From contig KK365135.1 of NCBI GenBank assembly GCA_000385875.2, forward strand, positions 77,890 to 105,436: DNA of 27,547 bases, read 5' to 3'. Shown here piece by piece: positions 1-10,306 of the stretch. The stretch is from Anncaliia algerae PRA339 (lineage: Eukaryota > Microsporidia > Tubulinosematidae). The notes beneath the pieces are model-generated. The model was not told the origin of the DNA. It ran no database searches and saw only the letters and a program-made list of their open reading frames with translations. Numbering within the stretch: the stretch's first letter is position 1; every line of letters begins with the position of its first letter. The position numbers were made by a program, and so were the translations under genes.

Positions 1-84
1 GAATACATAAATACATCTATAAATATAAAAGAATGAAGAAAATTTGTCAGAATATTTTTATTAAAGATATGTTTCTGATAACAA

Positions 85-215
85 AGTTAATGAATTTTAA
101 TTCTAGAGTGCTGGAATCCAGCTGGATCATGTCCTTCATAAAGAACAAGTCCACAAGACAACATGTTTTGTCCATGAAAGGAGAACTATGAACTCCTTCG
201 TTGCTGAATACATGA
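85..215 (-). mobile_element. Possible Ty3/Gypsy RNase H fossil fragment
   Basis: A patch richer in G+C than its surroundings. On the minus strand it gives a short stretch that resembles the RNase H core of Ty3/Gypsy retrotransposons: a hydrophobic strand, then Gly-His, a Pro, and a Ser-Arg pair. It is a broken, old fragment with no LTR or neighbouring domain visible. The match is short and was judged by eye, so the assignment is weak. Confidence 0.22.
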
Positions 216-1663
216 TTTAGTTAATAAAAAAATAAATTGTTTTTACTTTTATTTATCATGTTGCTTCGGGTTTATAATTTATTTATCTATTGATTAAATA
301 ACATTAAAATAAATACTTAACACATAAATTACTTTATTACATAAAGAAAGGTTAAAATTAACGCAGATGGTTTTCAAAAATTCAATGTCATAAACGTTGT
401 TATATTTATTCAAAAATTTTAATCTACTTCATCTTCATGAGTAAATTTTTTTTATCCGTAAAAAAGTTTTTAACATCCTCTAACATATTTTTATAATTAA
501 AAATTTAATTAAAATGCTTTTTCCATATAAAAATTCATTTTAAATTTTTATTTTTGTCTTTTTCTACATGATTGTGTGTTAGAATTTCATTTATTAAGTA
601 ATTTTTATTTGTTGTATATAAATTACACCCATTGACTCTTTTATAACAAAACTAGATCCTTTTCCTTCGTTTTAATTCTTAAAATTATAAGATTATTCCT
701 AATGTTGAACATATATTTTCCTCTTTTACTTTTTGTTAAATAATTGTTTATATCCACAATTACCGGAAAAAAGTCAACTCAAATTTATTTATCATTAATT
801 CTTAAATATTTACCTAAGATATAAAATAACAGATCTTTTCTTTGTTGTTTATTCATTTAAAAATATACTTGTTCCTTATCAATCATTTGAATTAAAATTA
901 TTTCAAAATCATTAGCACTCATATAAGAATATTATAAAAATATTGTTATGTTATCAAGAGATTTTACCATTAGAAAGTAAGTTATCAATCCAAAATTTCT
1001 CCTTTAACTCTTTTTATTATGGAAAATTGATAAAAAATAGCCATGTAATTTTTAAACAAAATAATTTCTTTGATAGTTAAAATTATGCAATTAAAACAAA
1101 ACATTTAAATTATAAAATAGTGAAAAGAAAATTTATAAATAGAGTCGATAAATACCTAATTTAAGTTATGAGTTTAATTTTGGATTTACAAAATTATTTT
1201 GTAATATTCATTCTTTCATAGGTAGAATTTTAGAAATCATTTAGAATGATGAATTTTATCCCCACGAAAGCTCAAAAAATAAATATCTAGAAAGCCATTT
1301 TTCCCATTATTTATTAAAAATCGTTTATTCAAACAAGAATCTTAAGAATATAAATAAATCATTGTCTTTGATATTTAATTAAAATGCCAAGAGAATTGAT
1401 ATCAACAAACCTATATACAAATAATCTGCAGTAAATTCAAAGAGAGGTGAGGGAAAATTCAGCTTATAAATCAGATTTCATAATGACTGCAAATTGTGAC
1501 TGCTATTAATATTTTCTTTTAATCTTTACCTCAATTTATATTTTTATCACTTGTGTCTTTTATATTTATTTATCCTGAAAGATAGGTAGGTCTTCAGATT
1601 TTATACAATTAAGATAAAAAAATAATGCTCATTTTGTTTTTATTTATCTCTTTTTTATCTTTC

Positions 1664-1690
1664 ATCCTGTCTATCCTGTCTATCCTGTAA
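1664..1690. repeat. Three-copy 9-bp tandem repeat
   Basis: The unit ATCCTGTCT occurs three times in a row; the last copy ends in AA instead of CT. It lies in non-coding sequence. No function is suggested. Confidence 0.7.
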
Positions 1691-1975
1691 TCCATATCTG
1701 CCTATTTTTTTATCTCTTAAATTTGATTAGACAAAGTATTTTTAGAATTAAAAATAAAATAAATTTTTTAAATCATTTATTTAACATTTATTAAGATACA
1801 AGTCAATATTAATCATATCACCTATTAAAATTCTGTTTTAGAATTTTCTCAATATAAAAAATACCAGTTAAACATATTTTTTCTTTATAGAATTTTATGG
1901 ATGTAAAAAATTAGTGTAATTTCAATATAATACTTTGTTTCTTGGAACTAAAAAGTTAATTCAAAACATATTTTA

Positions 1976-3259
1976 TTAAACATTTAAATTTTTTGTTAAA
2001 TTCTTTACTCTTTCATGCATTGATGGATGTGTGGAAAAGAGAAAACTACTTAAAAAATTCAAATAATAAGGAGACCTTTCCGCTTCAGAAATCTTTTTAA
2101 ATGAATCAATTAAAAAATTTCCTTGACCATTTTCATTGGCATAATCATCAGCTTTAATTTCTAAGTAACGATTGAATATGTTTATAATGATGTTATAAAG
2201 ATAAATAAACATATATGAATTCAATAGTAGAATTATCAATTTATAATTCATTAGATCATCCCTCTTAATAAATGCATTAAAAATAAAGCAATAAACAAAA
2301 AAACAAGATAAATAAATCATCCAATCAAGAAAATCATAAAATAAAAGTTGACCCAGTGTACCATGTCCTATTTCATGCATTACTATAGAATACAATTCAT
2401 CAGCATTAAAAATAGAAGTGTCTCCAGCAAGAATTAAAAATTTCATATTTAAAATATAGGATGTTGCAAAATTTATGCCTTTTTCATTAGGTTCATAACA
2501 TACAAAATCAAAATTATTGTTAATTAGTGTATAAATATCTTCTTTTATCTGAATAACATCATTATCTACTAAATTACGTTTTTCTACTGATATTATTGTT
2601 TCTTTAACATGCATTAAATCATTGTTTTTAAATAAATATTCTTCATTGGTCTGATTTTCTAAAAATATTTTATTATTTAATTTATTTTCATTGTTTATTA
2701 ATTTAATTTCTTCATTATTTAATTTATTTTCTTCATTATTTAATTTGTTCTCTTTAATTGATGTGTTACTTAAATTAAATTTATAATCTTTTTTTCTCTT
2801 CAAATAACAGAATAAGAATATTACTACACTGTAATAAATATTTAAGATAATAAAAAACAAAATAAAGAATATAAAAATTACTAAATTAGCATTCTTACTA
2901 TACATCAAAAGAAACACACATATTTTAGAGGATAATGCAAGTAAAATTAAAAATATAATTAAGAAAGGAATTAAAGAATTCTCACAATTAGTCCAAAATA
3001 AAAAATAAACAACACAATAAACAAAATTATCTGTAATATTTTTAAGTACTTCAGTTCTTTCTGTTAGTATATCTAATGTATTTATTGATTCTCTATGAAA
3101 TAGATACATTAATATTATGTATTTTATATTTCCAACCAGAATATTGTAATAAGTATTCTTTCTTTTCCAATGCTTATAAATATCTTTCATTGTAAGTAAG
3201 AATGAAAAGATGTGTAATATTAGTACAATTATAGCAAATGAATGAATTAATAATCTCAT
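1976..3259 (-). CDS. STE24: CAAX prenyl protease 1 (Ste24-type M48 metallopeptidase)
   Basis: Zinc metalloprotease of the ER and inner nuclear membrane that removes the last three residues of farnesylated CAAX proteins. The 427-residue protein has the M48 signature HEIGH at residues 295-299, with two zinc-binding His and the catalytic Glu. The third ligand follows in the ExxAD motif EIKAD at 367-371, and an HPS motif at 411-413 is typical of the Ste24 C-terminus. Hydrophobic segments lie near 4-23, 41-53, 76-89, 97-119, 126-151, 313-331 and 341-362, as expected for a multi-span enzyme. Length is close to the yeast protein (about 450). An Asn/Lys/Glu-rich insert at 167-197 sits in the loop before the catalytic domain. 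It is transcribed divergently from the PQ-loop gene. The first ATG gives a hydrophobic N-terminus, which fits the family. The family call is firm; the substrates are unknown. Confidence 0.9.
   Translation of the reverse strand: MRLLIHSFAIIVLILHIFSFLLTMKDIYKHWKRKNTYYNILVGNIKYIILMYLFHRESINTLDILTERTEVLKNITDNFVYCVVYFLFWTNCENSLIPFLIIFLILLALSSKICVFLLMYSKNANLVIFIFFILFFIILNIYYSVVIFLFCYLKRKKDYKFNLSNTSIKENKLNNEENKLNNEEIKLINNENKLNNKIFLENQTNEEYLFKNNDLMHVKETIISVEKRNLVDNDVIQIKEDIYTLINNNFDFVCYEPNEKGINFATSYILNMKFLILAGDTSIFNADELYSIVMHEIGHGTLGQLLFYDFLDWMIYLSCFFVYCFIFNAFIKRDDLMNYKLIILLLNSYMFIYLYNIIINIFNRYLEIKADDYANENGQGNFLIDSFKKISEAERSPYYLNFLSSFLFSTHPSMHERVKNLTKNLNV
2669..2761 (-). repeat. NKLNNEE-coding minisatellite inside the Ste24 gene
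   Basis: Imperfect tandem copies of a seven-residue unit (NKLNNEE and variants such as IKLINNE) encode residues 167-197 of the Ste24 protein. The DNA unit is about 21 bp. It lies in a hydrophilic loop before the HExxH domain, so variation in copy number there should be tolerated. Confidence 0.75.
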
Positions 3260-3627
3260 ATATTAAGCATAGAAATATTATTTAATTAATAATTAGTTAA
3301 TTTTATCATATTTTTATTCTTATGTTTAATATTTTAAATAATTTAATAATTATTTTATTTTAATAATTAATAATTTAAATAATTTATTATATTTTAATAA
3401 TTAATAATTTAAATGATTTAAATATTTTAATATTTTAAATAATTTAAATAATTTAATAATTTAATATATTAAATATTTTAATAATTTAAATAATTTAAAT
3501 AATTTAAATAATTTATTATATTTAAATAATTATTTTATTTTAATATTTAAATATTTTTTAGCATTTCTTTTGTTATTTATTCTTTTTCTCCTATTTATTT
3601 ATTAATTTTTATTTATTTATTTATTAT
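3260..3627. promoter_or_regulatory. Divergent intergenic region with A+T array
   Basis: This gap separates two divergently transcribed genes, so promoters for both must lie in it. Between about 3290 and 3560 it is almost pure A+T, built from overlapping variants of TAATAATTTAAA and TTTAAATAA, forming a low-complexity array. A pyrimidine-rich stretch (TTCTTTTTCTCC, near 3580) lies closer to the PQ-loop start. I cannot point to a specific TATA element in such a background. Confidence 0.5.
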
Positions 3628-4257
3628 ATGAACCCTATGTTAGAAGTAAATGACTTAGCTAAGATACTCTATGTAATCTCTCCTACCATTGGTTACGCAC
3701 CACAAATATACAAAGGAAAGATATTATTCTCTCCACTATTATCCTTTATAATTATAATCTCTTCAATATTCAGAATTATTCATTGTAAGCTTGAGAAATT
3801 AGAGATTATGTATTCTTTACAAGCACTTATCTCTGTAGGTGTACATTCTACACTTATTTTCATGTATAAAGATGAGTTAAGTAACTACGAACATAACATA
3901 TTTAGATTAGGATTTCTTTATAAGTCTAAAGGATTATTTTACTCATACCTACAGTTGTTCTCTACTCTTATTATGTCTCTATTATTGTTAAATTATTTCT
4001 CTACTTCATTTTTACTTACTGTTTGTATTGGAGGAAACATTCTTTTGGAAAGTTCTATTGGTCTGATGCAATTGTTTTTAAATAAATTTGATAAAAGAAA
4101 GGAAAAGAAAGAATTACCAAGAGAACTCTTTTTATTCTGGGTAATAGGAGATATTTGTAAGACTGTTCTTTTAATTATGAATGGTGCTAATAATGCTATT
4201 ATTTTATCTGTGGTATTTCAATTGATTGTAAATACAATGTTACTATCTGTTAACTAA
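3628..4257 (+). CDS. PQ-loop membrane protein, SLC66A2 (PQLC1)/Any1-like
   Basis: A 209-residue protein with about seven hydrophobic segments and a duplicated PQ-loop architecture. Repeat 1 has GYAPQI at 22-27, followed by FSPLLSF and an Arg (R49) after the next helix. This is the pattern of the SLC66A2/Any1 branch. Repeat 2 (about 139-185) has lost the PQ pair but keeps the WVIGDICKT stretch (171-179), which resembles the W-GD-fKT signature of human PQLC1. In yeast the relative Any1 acts at Golgi/endosome membranes opposite the flippase Neo1 and is linked to lipid scrambling; that role is family knowledge, not shown here. The first of two nearby ATGs (MNPM) is used as the start. It could instead be another PQ-loop transporter, but the second-repeat motif argues for this group. 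Confidence 0.75.
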   Translation: MNPMLEVNDLAKILYVISPTIGYAPQIYKGKILFSPLLSFIIIISSIFRIIHCKLEKLEIMYSLQALISVGVHSTLIFMYKDELSNYEHNIFRLGFLYKSKGLFYSYLQLFSTLIMSLLLLNYFSTSFLLTVCIGGNILLESSIGLMQLFLNKFDKRKEKKELPRELFLFWVIGDICKTVLLIMNGANNAIILSVVFQLIVNTMLLSVN

Positions 4258-5485
4258 TAACCAACATAAGAAAGATATAATAAAAAATAAGTGATAAATA
4301 TGTTTAATTTTATAATTTTTATTAATCTTTTATAAAATACTAATATTTATAATTTTAAATATTTTATTTTTTTTATTTTTTTGTGGATCAGTAAGTCTCC
4401 TTAGGAAAATTAAGCTATTATTTTAATATTTTTAAATTAATCTATTGGTTTATATTCTGTTATAGTTAATTCTCAGTTCTTAAGATATGTAGAAACACTG
4501 CAACATATTTAAAACTCATTTTTTATCATACATTTATACATTCTCAAATAAATGTTCTAATGAAATTAAAAAAATATGAAAATATTAAGAAGAGTAATAA
4601 GATATTTTAGTGTTCAATAATACATGAAGTATAGTTTTTATAGTTTTTGTTAAATTGAATAAACAAAAAGATTTCTTAAAGTTATATAAATCCTAAAGAA
4701 ATCAAATAGGAAGGATTTATTGAAGAATTAAAGTATGTTATATTTAAAGTCATTTAAAAAAGCTATTGTCAGAAAAAACTAACATTAATATTCCTCCAAA
4801 CTGTGTAGAAATTAAAAATATAAATAAGAAGAACTAAATAAATAATAGTTCCTTTATACTTTAATAAATGTAATAAAAATAATTATCACCTCAAAAGTAT
4901 AGGAAAGAAGACTAAAGCTTTTTACATCAAACTCTTACAAAATGTTCCGTACATATCAAATTATAATTATCAACAGCCACAACATAGTAGAGTATTTTAT
5001 TTCTGAATTTTAATGAATTTATTTATCCTAAATGTATAGAAATTGGAGTCTTCCTCCTTATTAAGATCTTTCATCGTAAAATTAAGATTTATTTAATATT
5101 AATTAATTATAATTATTTATAATTATTAAGTCCCAACAATAAAAACTTATACATCCTAAAAAAGTTTACATAATTCTTTGTAAAATTTACTTCTATTATT
5201 TTAAATGTTAAAAAACTTTATAAGATGATATTTTTTTTACTGATACTAATCTCAAGAAATGATCTATTTATGTAATTTAAACAAATATTAAAATTAATAA
5301 CAAAATTATATAACCAATCAAATTATAAAAAATTTGTCAGATTCCAATGTTTAGACAGGTTAGAATTCCAAAGCTATAAATTTAAATAAAATTATTTTAT
5401 TGAAGATTCATTCATATTATAAAAATATTATAAAAATATTAAGTTTATGGTAAATTTTATATGTTAATTATTAAATAGTAAAATT
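4258..5485. other. Intergenic region, nothing recognised
   Basis: A+T-rich sequence downstream of the PQ-loop gene and downstream (in element orientation) of Merlin relic A. All frames are broken by frequent stops. I found no RNA gene, transposase motif or long repeat here. Confidence 0.5.
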
Positions 5486-5489
5486 TAAA

Positions 5490-6275
5490 TCTTAGTTTGA
5501 ACTTATATACATTTCTCTAAGCTTTAGTTTTACTATGCTATAATTATTTAATCACCTTTGTATTAGTTCAATTCTGGATATGTACAAAATTTTAAGAATG
5601 ATTAATGGTTAAATATAGAATACTAGAGCATCATTATTCATATAACCTTTGCAGCAACAGTAAAATAGTTGATTCTTCAATGACATTTTCTTGAATAATA
5701 TTTTTAAGGCTTTCTATTTCCTCTGTTTATCTAATCATAAATAATTTTATTACTTGTAAAATCAAAACCATTTACGATCCATGAAGATCTTATGCTACGA
5801 TATACATTATATTTTTCTTCTGAAAACCCTGACTTGTCTATTTCAACGAAGTGACCTATTTCTCCAATTTTGTTTTTCATTGTATTCTTAATAAATTAAA
5901 AATTAGAAATAAATATTTTTTGCAAAAGTTGTATGCAGTGTAATCACCCATACAGTTCATTCTCTTGCAGTTTGTATTTATGTGAAATCTGATCCCCAGA
6001 AATTAATAAAATCTAAAAGTTCAGTTGTTTTTTAATTAAATTAAATTTTATGTTACCTTTAAAAATAGAAACCTAATTGTTGCATTTTGTACAATGCTGT
6101 GTTTAGTCTTGCTATAATGGACGATATATATTTCTTTATCCAAGCAACCAGAGTGGATTCCTCTTGTCAGTACATAGCCTCTGTTCATTAAAAAATGTAT
6201 TGCTTCTTCATTAGCTTTTGTTGCTAATACTTAATCCCAATGATTATTTGTCATAATGGGTCATTCTCCGCAAAA
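5490..6275 (-). mobile_element. Merlin relic A (ISXO2-like transposase)
   Basis: Decayed DNA transposon whose transposase can be followed on the minus strand across two or more frames with many stops. The N-terminal part (about 6230-6060) gives EEAIHFLMNRG, like the start of ISXO2-like transposases. The DDE core begins near 5878 with IGEIGHFVEIDKSGF, where FVEID carries the first catalytic Asp in the usual IGG-G-IVEIDES context. Near 5615-5575 a NHS-NFV block matches the stretch just before the last catalytic residue. There the expected VIES reads VIK, so the Glu is lost. I saw no terminal inverted repeats. Clearly inactive. Merlin elements are known from several microsporidia. Confidence 0.7.
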
Positions 6276-6608
6276 AAAAAAGTAAAATATTTTTTAAAAA
6301 TAGCTCTTCATGATACAAACCTGTCTACAAAGTGGAAAGGAAACGAATTTTCTTTAATTTTATAAGATTAAAAAACTTGAATTTATATCTTAAAAAATAA
6401 TTAATCATGAATAATTAAATTTTGATTTTATTGCTAGATTTTATAATTTTCAGAATAAATCAAATGCTTTTTAAAAATAAAAAGATATTTTTTTAGAGAT
6501 AACTTATAATGATTTTGAATAATTAAATCTTTTTTTTATGGAGAAAAGTTAATGTACATTTTAAAATAATTAAAATCATAAAAATAAAATAATTTTTTAA
6601 TAAATTAT

Positions 6609-6626
6609 TTCTAGAAATTTCTAGAA
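6609..6626 (+). promoter_or_regulatory. Heat-shock element upstream of the Hsp110-like gene
   Basis: The sequence TTCTAGAAATTTCTAGAA is a perfect run of four alternating 5-bp heat-shock units (TTC-nn-GAA-nn-TTC-nn-GAA), the binding site of trimeric heat-shock factor. It ends 36 bp before the ATG of a heat-shock-family gene, the place expected in a genome with very short 5' leaders. Such an ordered site is unlikely by chance next to this particular gene, although TTC and GAA are common words in A+T-rich DNA. Confidence 0.7.
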
Positions 6627-6662
6627 AAATTAAAAAATAAAAATAAAAATAATGACTGAATC

Positions 6663-8483
6663 ATGGCAGTAATTGGCATAGACTTAGGTACCAAAACAGT
6701 CTCAATGTTTTGTTCAGATGGTAAATACATAACTGACTCAATCAACAAACATGTTTTACCTACAATATTTGATAAAACAATACCAAGAGCATTCTCCAAT
6801 CAAATTAGAAAGGACAACAGAAAGAGCATTAAAGTACGTGTAACTGATCCATTTAGTAGCTTAATTAATGCTAATATGTTTATCAATTATTTAGATAGAT
6901 TATGCATAAACTATCCTGGATGCTCCTTCTCCTATTCCATTCCTATGTACTTTAGTGATAAAGAAAGAAGAATTTTATTGCAACTTAACAGAAGGAGGGT
7001 TGACACACTCTTTTCCCATATCTTTTCTCTTGGATTGAATTATTACTTAAAAAGAGAAGTAAATTCATTTGTTTTACTTGATTTTGGTTATAAACAGTCT
7101 TCTTTTGGTAAATTTATTTTTAAAGATAATTCTCTCTTTTTAGATGAATTTATTGATGTTAAATTAGGAGCACATGACTTTGATAATTTAATCATTGATT
7201 ACATTTTAAAAGAAATCAATGAATCATCTCAGTTAGCAAGACACTTGATTTACAATTCAATTGATAAAATTAAAGAACAACTCAATTCATTTGATAAGTT
7301 TATTTATGACTTAGAAATAAGAGATGAGAAATACTCAATAGAAATTACTAAAGAGAAGATTAATGAATTAATCAGTGATAAAGTAAAAGTATTACATGAT
7401 AATTTAAAAGACTTTATTAAGGATGAAGAAATAATTGAAGTAACAGGCGGTAATTCACTCTTTTATCCCATTAAGAATATACTTAGTAGTTATAAGTATG
7501 GGAAAGCACTTAATTTCTTTGATGCTGCTTCTTATGGTAATTGTTATGCGTCATTCTTAACACAAAAGAAGAGGTTAAATTTATATGACAGAATCAGAGG
7601 GAAGTACCTTCTTAAAAATGAGGAGGAAGAAATCACTTTATTTGATAATCCATGCTATAATTCAGAGACTATTGTAAGAAAGGATAATAAAAATTATAAA
7701 TTATATTTTATTAATGATTATGAAGAATATGTAGGAGACTGCTACATTCAGAGTGAATCATCCTTTATAATTAATAAATTAGGGTTAATACAAAGTGATT
7801 CACTTGTGATAAAAAATATTCTTTCGGAAGAAGAATTAAATAAAATTAAGGAAGAAGAGAATATTTTTATTCAGGAGGAAGAAACAATTAATAAAATAAA
7901 AGAAAGAAAAGTTAATTTAGAAAATACTTTAATTAAAATTAAGGAAAGTAAGGTTATTAAAGTAAACCAATCAATGATTAATGAATTAATTGATAAATTA
8001 ATGCTATTGGATATGCCTAATACTTTAGAAGAGATGGATAATTTAGAGAATAATTTTATTAATGAATTAAATGAAGCAACCAATCAAATTAATAAGATTA
8101 ATCAAGAAATGAATGATTTTGTAGAGGAATACAAAAATAAATGTAATACAATAAAAAAAGACTTCTTTTTAAGAAGTATTTATAAATTAACCAGTGAATT
8201 AAATAAGAAAGAAACTTTAACAATTTATAATTTATCAGAATATGATTATAACAGAAGAGATAGAATAAAATCACTTTATAAGGAAGCAGAGATTGAATTA
8301 AAAGAAAAAGAGAAGGAAGAAAGAGAGAAAAAAGAGAAGGAAGAGAAAGAAAGGAGAGAGAAAGAGGAAAAGGAAAAGGAAAGAAAGGAAAAGGAAAATA
8401 AAGAAAAAGAAGATACTAATCATTCTGAAGATATTAAGGAAGAAGGTAATTTGAATGAAGAACAAATTAAGGAAGAGTTGTAG
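6663..8483 (+). CDS. Hsp70-superfamily chaperone, Hsp110/Sse1-like
   Basis: A 606-residue protein starting directly in the Hsp70 ATPase fold. Phosphate-1 loop IGIDLGTKT is at 4-12, phosphate-2 region LLDFGYKQSSFG at 138-149, GAHDFDN (the GG-DFD site) at 169-175, the adenosine motif VTGGNSLFYPI at 260-270, and AASYGNCYAS at 288-297. The ATPase domain (about 1-305) is shorter than the usual 380 residues. A small beta-rich stretch follows (to about 385), then a long helical region and a Lys/Glu tail (546-584). This order, and the weak substrate domain, fit Hsp110, the nucleotide-exchange partner of cytosolic Hsp70, better than a classical Hsp70. There is no signal peptide, and a stop lies in frame two codons before the ATG, so an ER Lhs1 role is unlikely despite a KEEL C-terminus. 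A heat-shock element sits just upstream. Confidence 0.8.
   Translation: MAVIGIDLGTKTVSMFCSDGKYITDSINKHVLPTIFDKTIPRAFSNQIRKDNRKSIKVRVTDPFSSLINANMFINYLDRLCINYPGCSFSYSIPMYFSDKERRILLQLNRRRVDTLFSHIFSLGLNYYLKREVNSFVLLDFGYKQSSFGKFIFKDNSLFLDEFIDVKLGAHDFDNLIIDYILKEINESSQLARHLIYNSIDKIKEQLNSFDKFIYDLEIRDEKYSIEITKEKINELISDKVKVLHDNLKDFIKDEEIIEVTGGNSLFYPIKNILSSYKYGKALNFFDAASYGNCYASFLTQKKRLNLYDRIRGKYLLKNEEEEITLFDNPCYNSETIVRKDNKNYKLYFINDYEEYVGDCYIQSESSFIINKLGLIQSDSLVIKNILSEEELNKIKEEENIFIQEEETINKIKERKVNLENTLIKIKESKVIKVNQSMINELIDKLMLLDMPNTLEEMDNLENNFINELNEATNQINKINQEMNDFVEEYKNKCNTIKKDFFLRSIYKLTSELNKKETLTIYNLSEYDYNRRDRIKSLYKEAEIELKEKEKEEREKKEKEEKERREKEEKEKERKEKENKEKEDTNHSEDIKEEGNLNEEQIKEEL
8298..8414 (+). repeat. 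Purine-only low-complexity tract coding a Lys/Glu tail
   Basis: Irregular GAA/AAA/GAG/AGA codons encode a charged KEKEEREKK-type helix near the end of the Hsp110-like protein. The coding strand is almost entirely purine. Confidence 0.75.
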
Positions 8484-9153
8484 TTATTCTTGGATTGGTT
8501 TTAATTAAATAATTATAATATTTTTTATTATTTTTAGATACTCAGTTATTTTACGGAAATGATTTTTAAATAATTGTTTTTTTTATTATTTTTAAAAAAT
8601 ATTTTAAAGAATTATAAAAATATTAAAAAAAGATTTTTCTTGTATAAATTTTGAGAACTGAAATTTGATATAAACATGTAATTGATTATAATTGCTGTGG
8701 TTTAGAGATTTATTTTTATTTTTATTAAAATACATAATGAGTTAGTACATTTATTGAATATTTCTTTTTAAGTTTAATATTCGAATCTTTTTATATTTTA
8801 ATCTATCAATAAAACTACCATAGTAAAGATAAAAAAATTGGTTCTATTTGAAGAAAATTGTAATTTTAATAAAGAAAATTAAAAAAATATTTTTAAATTT
8901 ATGTATGTATTTAAAGAAAATATGAAAGTAATAATTCATTGAAGGTCAATAGTTATTATATGAACATTGAGGAGTTCATTTTTATTTATTGAATTTCTTA
9001 CTATTTTTTATTTTGAAATTAAATAATTTATACAATAAAACATTAATTTTAAATATTATTAATAAATAAGTATTTATTAAATAATAGAATTTAAATAATA
9101 TTTTATTTAATATTTTTTTAATCTTATTTTTTATCATCATTTTTTAATACCTC
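8484..9153. other. Intergenic region, nothing recognised
   Basis: A+T-rich spacer between two genes on the same strand. All frames are closed by stops. The last stretch before the CHY gene is T-rich and ends in ACCTC directly before the ATG; CCC-like motifs near start codons have been described in microsporidia, but this single case proves nothing. Confidence 0.5.
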
Positions 9154-10077
9154 ATGATTAAAAGATATAAAATAAATCTTCCACCCTCTTTTACATATGA
9201 CATAAAAGATATTTCAGTTTTACACAACAAAAATACAAATCATGTTGCAATAGAATGTGAATCACTACCAGAGGAAATACTTGAATCAATTACAAATTTA
9301 TATAAACACTTTACAAACATAAATGATTATGTATCATTTTTAACTGCAAATCTAAATAAACTATTGGATGGAATGAGCTATGAAGAAATACAACAAAAAA
9401 ATCCCATTGAATTTTATGATGGGCCTACAAATGTAAAAATGCTCAGTTCCTTCCACTTTCTACTTTTGCAATTAAAAGGATTTACTTTGTTTGTAAAATG
9501 CATAAAATGTAGTAAAAGCATTAAATGTAATTCAGAACATAAATTTACTTGTAAATGTACCAATCATATTGAAATATCATATAAATCAAAAATTATTAAT
9601 TCTCCAATGGTTGGTAATTTATGCATAAATAATGCTTACTTTATAAGTTTTGTTGATTTATTTTTCATAGGTTCATGCTATTGTAATAAAGAAATTGAAT
9701 TTACTAATTCTATTGATAAATTATGCACATGTGGGGATAAGTTATATTTAAGCATTGATTCTATTGATTACCTAAAGAAAGAAAATAAACCAATAGTTAC
9801 ATGTACTCACTATAAAGAATCAAAAAGAATGTTTATATTTCCTTGTTGTAATACACCATATACCTGTCCCCTGTGCCATGATAAAAATGAAGCACATAAG
9901 TACCAATGGGCTTATCAGATGATATGTTTGGTGTGTAATAAAAGAGATAATGTAAAGGATATTTGTTCTTGTGGCTATGAACATTTAAAAAAGAAAAGTG
10001 CTTTTTGGGAAGGAGGAAAAGGAAAGAGAGACAAAACTACAATGAGTAAAAAAGACTCTAAGAAATATAAAAGATAG
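9154..10077 (+). CDS. CHY zinc-finger protein
   Basis: A 307-residue soluble protein. Its C-terminal third is a CHY zinc finger: C217-T-H219-Y, C231-C232, C238, C241-H242, H248, C258, C261, then C271 and C273, in the spacing of that three-zinc fold. The tail FWEGGKGKRD followed by a Lys-rich end is found, as far as I recall, in a conserved eukaryotic subgroup. Two further cysteine groups precede it (C116, C119, C125, C133, C135 and C175, C177, C191, C193) and probably bind additional zinc. The N-terminal 110 residues have no motif I recognise. CHY domains occur in ubiquitin ligases and mitochondrial Hot13-type proteins, but there is no RING here, so the role stays open. The end of this gene, including its stop, is part of a tandem duplication that reappears at 12329. 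Confidence 0.8.
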   Translation: MIKRYKINLPPSFTYDIKDISVLHNKNTNHVAIECESLPEEILESITNLYKHFTNINDYVSFLTANLNKLLDGMSYEEIQQKNPIEFYDGPTNVKMLSSFHFLLLQLKGFTLFVKCIKCSKSIKCNSEHKFTCKCTNHIEISYKSKIINSPMVGNLCINNAYFISFVDLFFIGSCYCNKEIEFTNSIDKLCTCGDKLYLSIDSIDYLKKENKPIVTCTHYKESKRMFIFPCCNTPYTCPLCHDKNEAHKYQWAYQMICLVCNKRDNVKDICSCGYEHLKKKSAFWEGGKGKRDKTTMSKKDSKKYKR

Positions 10078-10306
10078 ATAATTAAAAATATTGTTTTATA
10101 TATTTTATTTTAGTGAATAATTAATAAAATCTAATAAAAATATGTTATTTTTAAGGAAATTTTTAAATAAAATGATAAATTTTACCTCAGAGAGAAATTT
10201 ATATTTTATATGAATTTTTTATAATCTAAAAGATATTTTATTAATTTATAAAAAAAATAAAATAAATTAAATAAATTAATAATTGTTTTAATGTAAAAAC
10301 AAAAGA

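Larger units (their letters stand above)
1..1975. other. Intergenic region, no intact gene
   Basis: I see no reading frame here that looks like a gene. Most of it is A+T-rich, stop-riddled sequence. Two things stand out. A compositionally richer patch near 90-215 is listed separately as a possible retroelement scrap. Three copies of a 9-bp unit (ATCCTGTCT) lie at 1664-1690. About 75-90 bp before them a TGAAAGATA is the reverse complement of TATCTTTCA just ahead of the repeat, so a weak hairpin is possible. Confidence 0.6.

Noticed and set aside
8469-8480. C-terminal KEEL of the Hsp110-like protein as an ER-retrieval signal
   Set aside because: It fits the KDEL-type pattern, but there is no signal peptide and an in-frame stop lies two codons before the ATG. 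The tail is Lys/Glu-rich, so the match is probably chance.
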